Shown: piece by piece, positions 5,320 to 6,247 of the stretch
Layout of the letters: every line of letters starts with the position of its first letter
Numbering within the stretch: position 1 is the first letter of the stretch
Source of the DNA: Pyrobaculum sp.
Lineage (GTDB): Archaea > Thermoproteota > Thermoprotei > Thermoproteales > Thermoproteaceae
Reading direction: 5' to 3'
Length of the DNA stretch: 6,247 bases
NCBI GenBank assembly: GCA_009903905.1
Contig: WYEI01000197.1
Coordinates: 1-6,247 of the forward strand
The notes under the pieces: generated by a model
Told to the model about the DNA's origin: nothing
The model's database searches: none
The model's input: the letters and a program-made list of their open reading frames with translations, nothing else
Translations under genes and position numbers: made by a program

Positions 5320-6247
5320 GTGTTGTTTGACAGATACGGGAGGCCGTTCCTGAAAGTTCGGTACGTGGTCAACGACGAGTGCAACTACAACTGTGTCTTT
5401 TGCCACTTCGAGGGCCAATTTAGGCGACAAGGAGCTTACCTAACCGCGGAGGACTACGGATTCGTCTCGTCGGTTTTTGCCTATTTTGGCGTTGCCGACT
5501 TCAAAATAACGGGGGGCGAGCCGCTTCTGAGACGCGATATAGACCTAGTGGTGGCGAATATAGCGAAGGCCGGAGCCCCAGTCACGTTGACTACCAACGG
5601 CTACTTGCTGAGGAGGTGGGCGGAGAGGCTGAGCGCCGCTGGACTGCGTAGAGTAAACGTGTCGGTACACACCGTGGAGCCCGATAAGTACTCAAAAATC
5701 ACAGGCGCCCAGCCCGGCTTCCTCAACGAGGTTCTACGCGGCCTCTTCAAAAGCAGGGAGCTTGGCATATCGATAAAGCTCAACGCTGTTGTGCTGAGAG
5801 AAGTGAACACAGACAGGAAAAGCGTTAAGGAACTCGTCAAGCTCGCCTCGTTGCTGGGGGCATCTCTGCAGTTCATAGAGCTCATGCCCAGCGGACAAGG
5901 CGCAGATGTGTTCAACCAGTTCTACGAGCCGGTGGAAACCGTCGCAAAAATCATCGCAGAGTTGGGGGGGAGGCCTGTTGGGCTCAGGAAAGAGCTCCAC
6001 AACAGACCTGTGTTTATTCTAGGCGGCGTCTCCATAGAACTTATTAAAAACTACGGCAACCCGACCTTCTGCAACGGTTGCTCCACCATGAGGCTCACAA
6101 GCGACGGGAAGCTCAAGACGTGCATCTACGCAGAGCCCGCCGTGGACCTGTTGCCGCACATCAGGAACAGAGACGTCGAGGGGTTGCTGTACGCCGTTAG
6201 AAGCGCGTTAGCCCAGCGGGAGCCGCGGTTCAAGCTCTACTCCTCCT
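5320..6247 (+). CDS. moaA: MoaA-like radical SAM enzyme (GTP 3',8-cyclase), 3' end missing
   Basis: 309 codons are open from GTG 5320 to the right edge without a stop; the alternative start is TTG 5323. MoaA converts GTP to 3',8-cyclo-7,8-dihydro-GTP in molybdopterin/tungstopterin synthesis, using S-adenosylmethionine and two [4Fe-4S] clusters. The N-terminus LFDRYGRPFLKVRYVVNDEC is typical. The radical SAM cluster motif is C-x3-C-x2-C (Cys21, 25, 28), and TGGEPLL at 64-70 contacts SAM. TTNGYLL, VSVHTVEPDKYSKITG and QFIELMPSG follow in family order. The second cluster motif, C-x2-C-x13-C (Cys251, 254, 268), is the MoaA hallmark that separates it from most other radical SAM enzymes. Two positions usually arginine differ: the residue two after Cys254 is Thr, and RFIE reads QFIE. 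Only the last part of the C-terminal domain should be missing. The gene is divergent from the kinase gene and shares an 83-nt promoter region with it. Confidence 0.88.
   Translation, partial: MLFDRYGRPFLKVRYVVNDECNYNCVFCHFEGQFRRQGAYLTAEDYGFVSSVFAYFGVADFKITGGEPLLRRDIDLVVANIAKAGAPVTLTTNGYLLRRWAERLSAAGLRRVNVSVHTVEPDKYSKITGAQPGFLNEVLRGLFKSRELGISIKLNAVVLREVNTDRKSVKELVKLASLLGASLQFIELMPSGQGADVFNQFYEPVETVAKIIAELGGRPVGLRKELHNRPVFILGGVSIELIKNYGNPTFCNGCSTMRLTSDGKLKTCIYAEPAVDLLPHIRNRDVEGLLYAVRSALAQREPRFKLYSS

Noticed and set aside
5601..6000. Two - strand frames inside moaA
   Set aside because: Antisense to the conserved MoaA frame; no motifs.
1740..6247. An AmmeMemoRadiSam-type system (MEMO plus a radical SAM protein)
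   Set aside because: The radical SAM gene here has the MoaA C-terminal cluster motif C-x2-C-x13-C, lies on the other strand beyond three unrelated genes, and no AMMECR1 gene is present.
1..6247. tRNA, rRNA, CRISPR array, insertion sequence
   Set aside because: No tRNA-like cloverleaf, regularly spaced repeats, transposase motifs or terminal inverted repeats were noticed; the window is almost entirely covered by recognisable protein genes.

Overview
The window most resembles a hyperthermophilic crenarchaeon of the Thermoproteales, probably Pyrobaculum or a close relative. The evidence is archaeal-type uS2 next to a MEMO-family gene, an archaeal beta-CASP nuclease, a short archaeal-type pyruvate kinase, GTG/TTG starts, tight or overlapping genes, and AT-rich TATA-like boxes centred about 24-28 nt before start codons, as expected for leaderless archaeal transcripts. 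The genus is an inference; no rRNA is present.

Layout. Positions 1-1743 (+ strand) hold the 3' end of a beta-CASP metallo-beta-lactamase nuclease, best matched to aCPSF1/FttA, overlapping by 4 nt a complete pyruvate kinase gene. Pyruvate kinase then runs tail-to-tail, with a 4-nt overlap, into a four-gene block on the - strand. In transcription order that block is a polytopic membrane Ser/Thr protein kinase (5236-3776), a zinc-finger/FHA protein that overlaps it by 4 nt (3779-3321), ribosomal protein uS2 (3286-2660) and a MEMO-family protein (2585-1740). uS2 and MEMO each have their own apparent promoter, so the block is probably not one simple operon. Divergent from the kinase, across an 83-nt AT-rich region, a moaA-like radical SAM gene begins at about 5320 and runs off the right edge.

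How they may work together. uS2-MEMO is a recurrent archaeal neighbourhood and looks like housekeeping background. The part that stands out is the kinase-FHA pair: a membrane-embedded Hanks-type kinase translationally coupled to a small soluble protein with an N-terminal four-cysteine zinc finger, a Thr-rich linker and a C-terminal phosphothreonine-binding FHA domain. The FHA protein has the architecture of Sulfolobus ArnA, and the pair is plausibly a complete sensor-to-reader phosphorylation module. MoaA fits the molybdenum/tungsten-pterin enzymology of Thermoproteales. The nuclease and pyruvate kinase appear linked only by co-transcription.

No tRNA, rRNA, CRISPR array, insertion sequence or other mobile element was seen. 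No gap between genes exceeds 300 nt.
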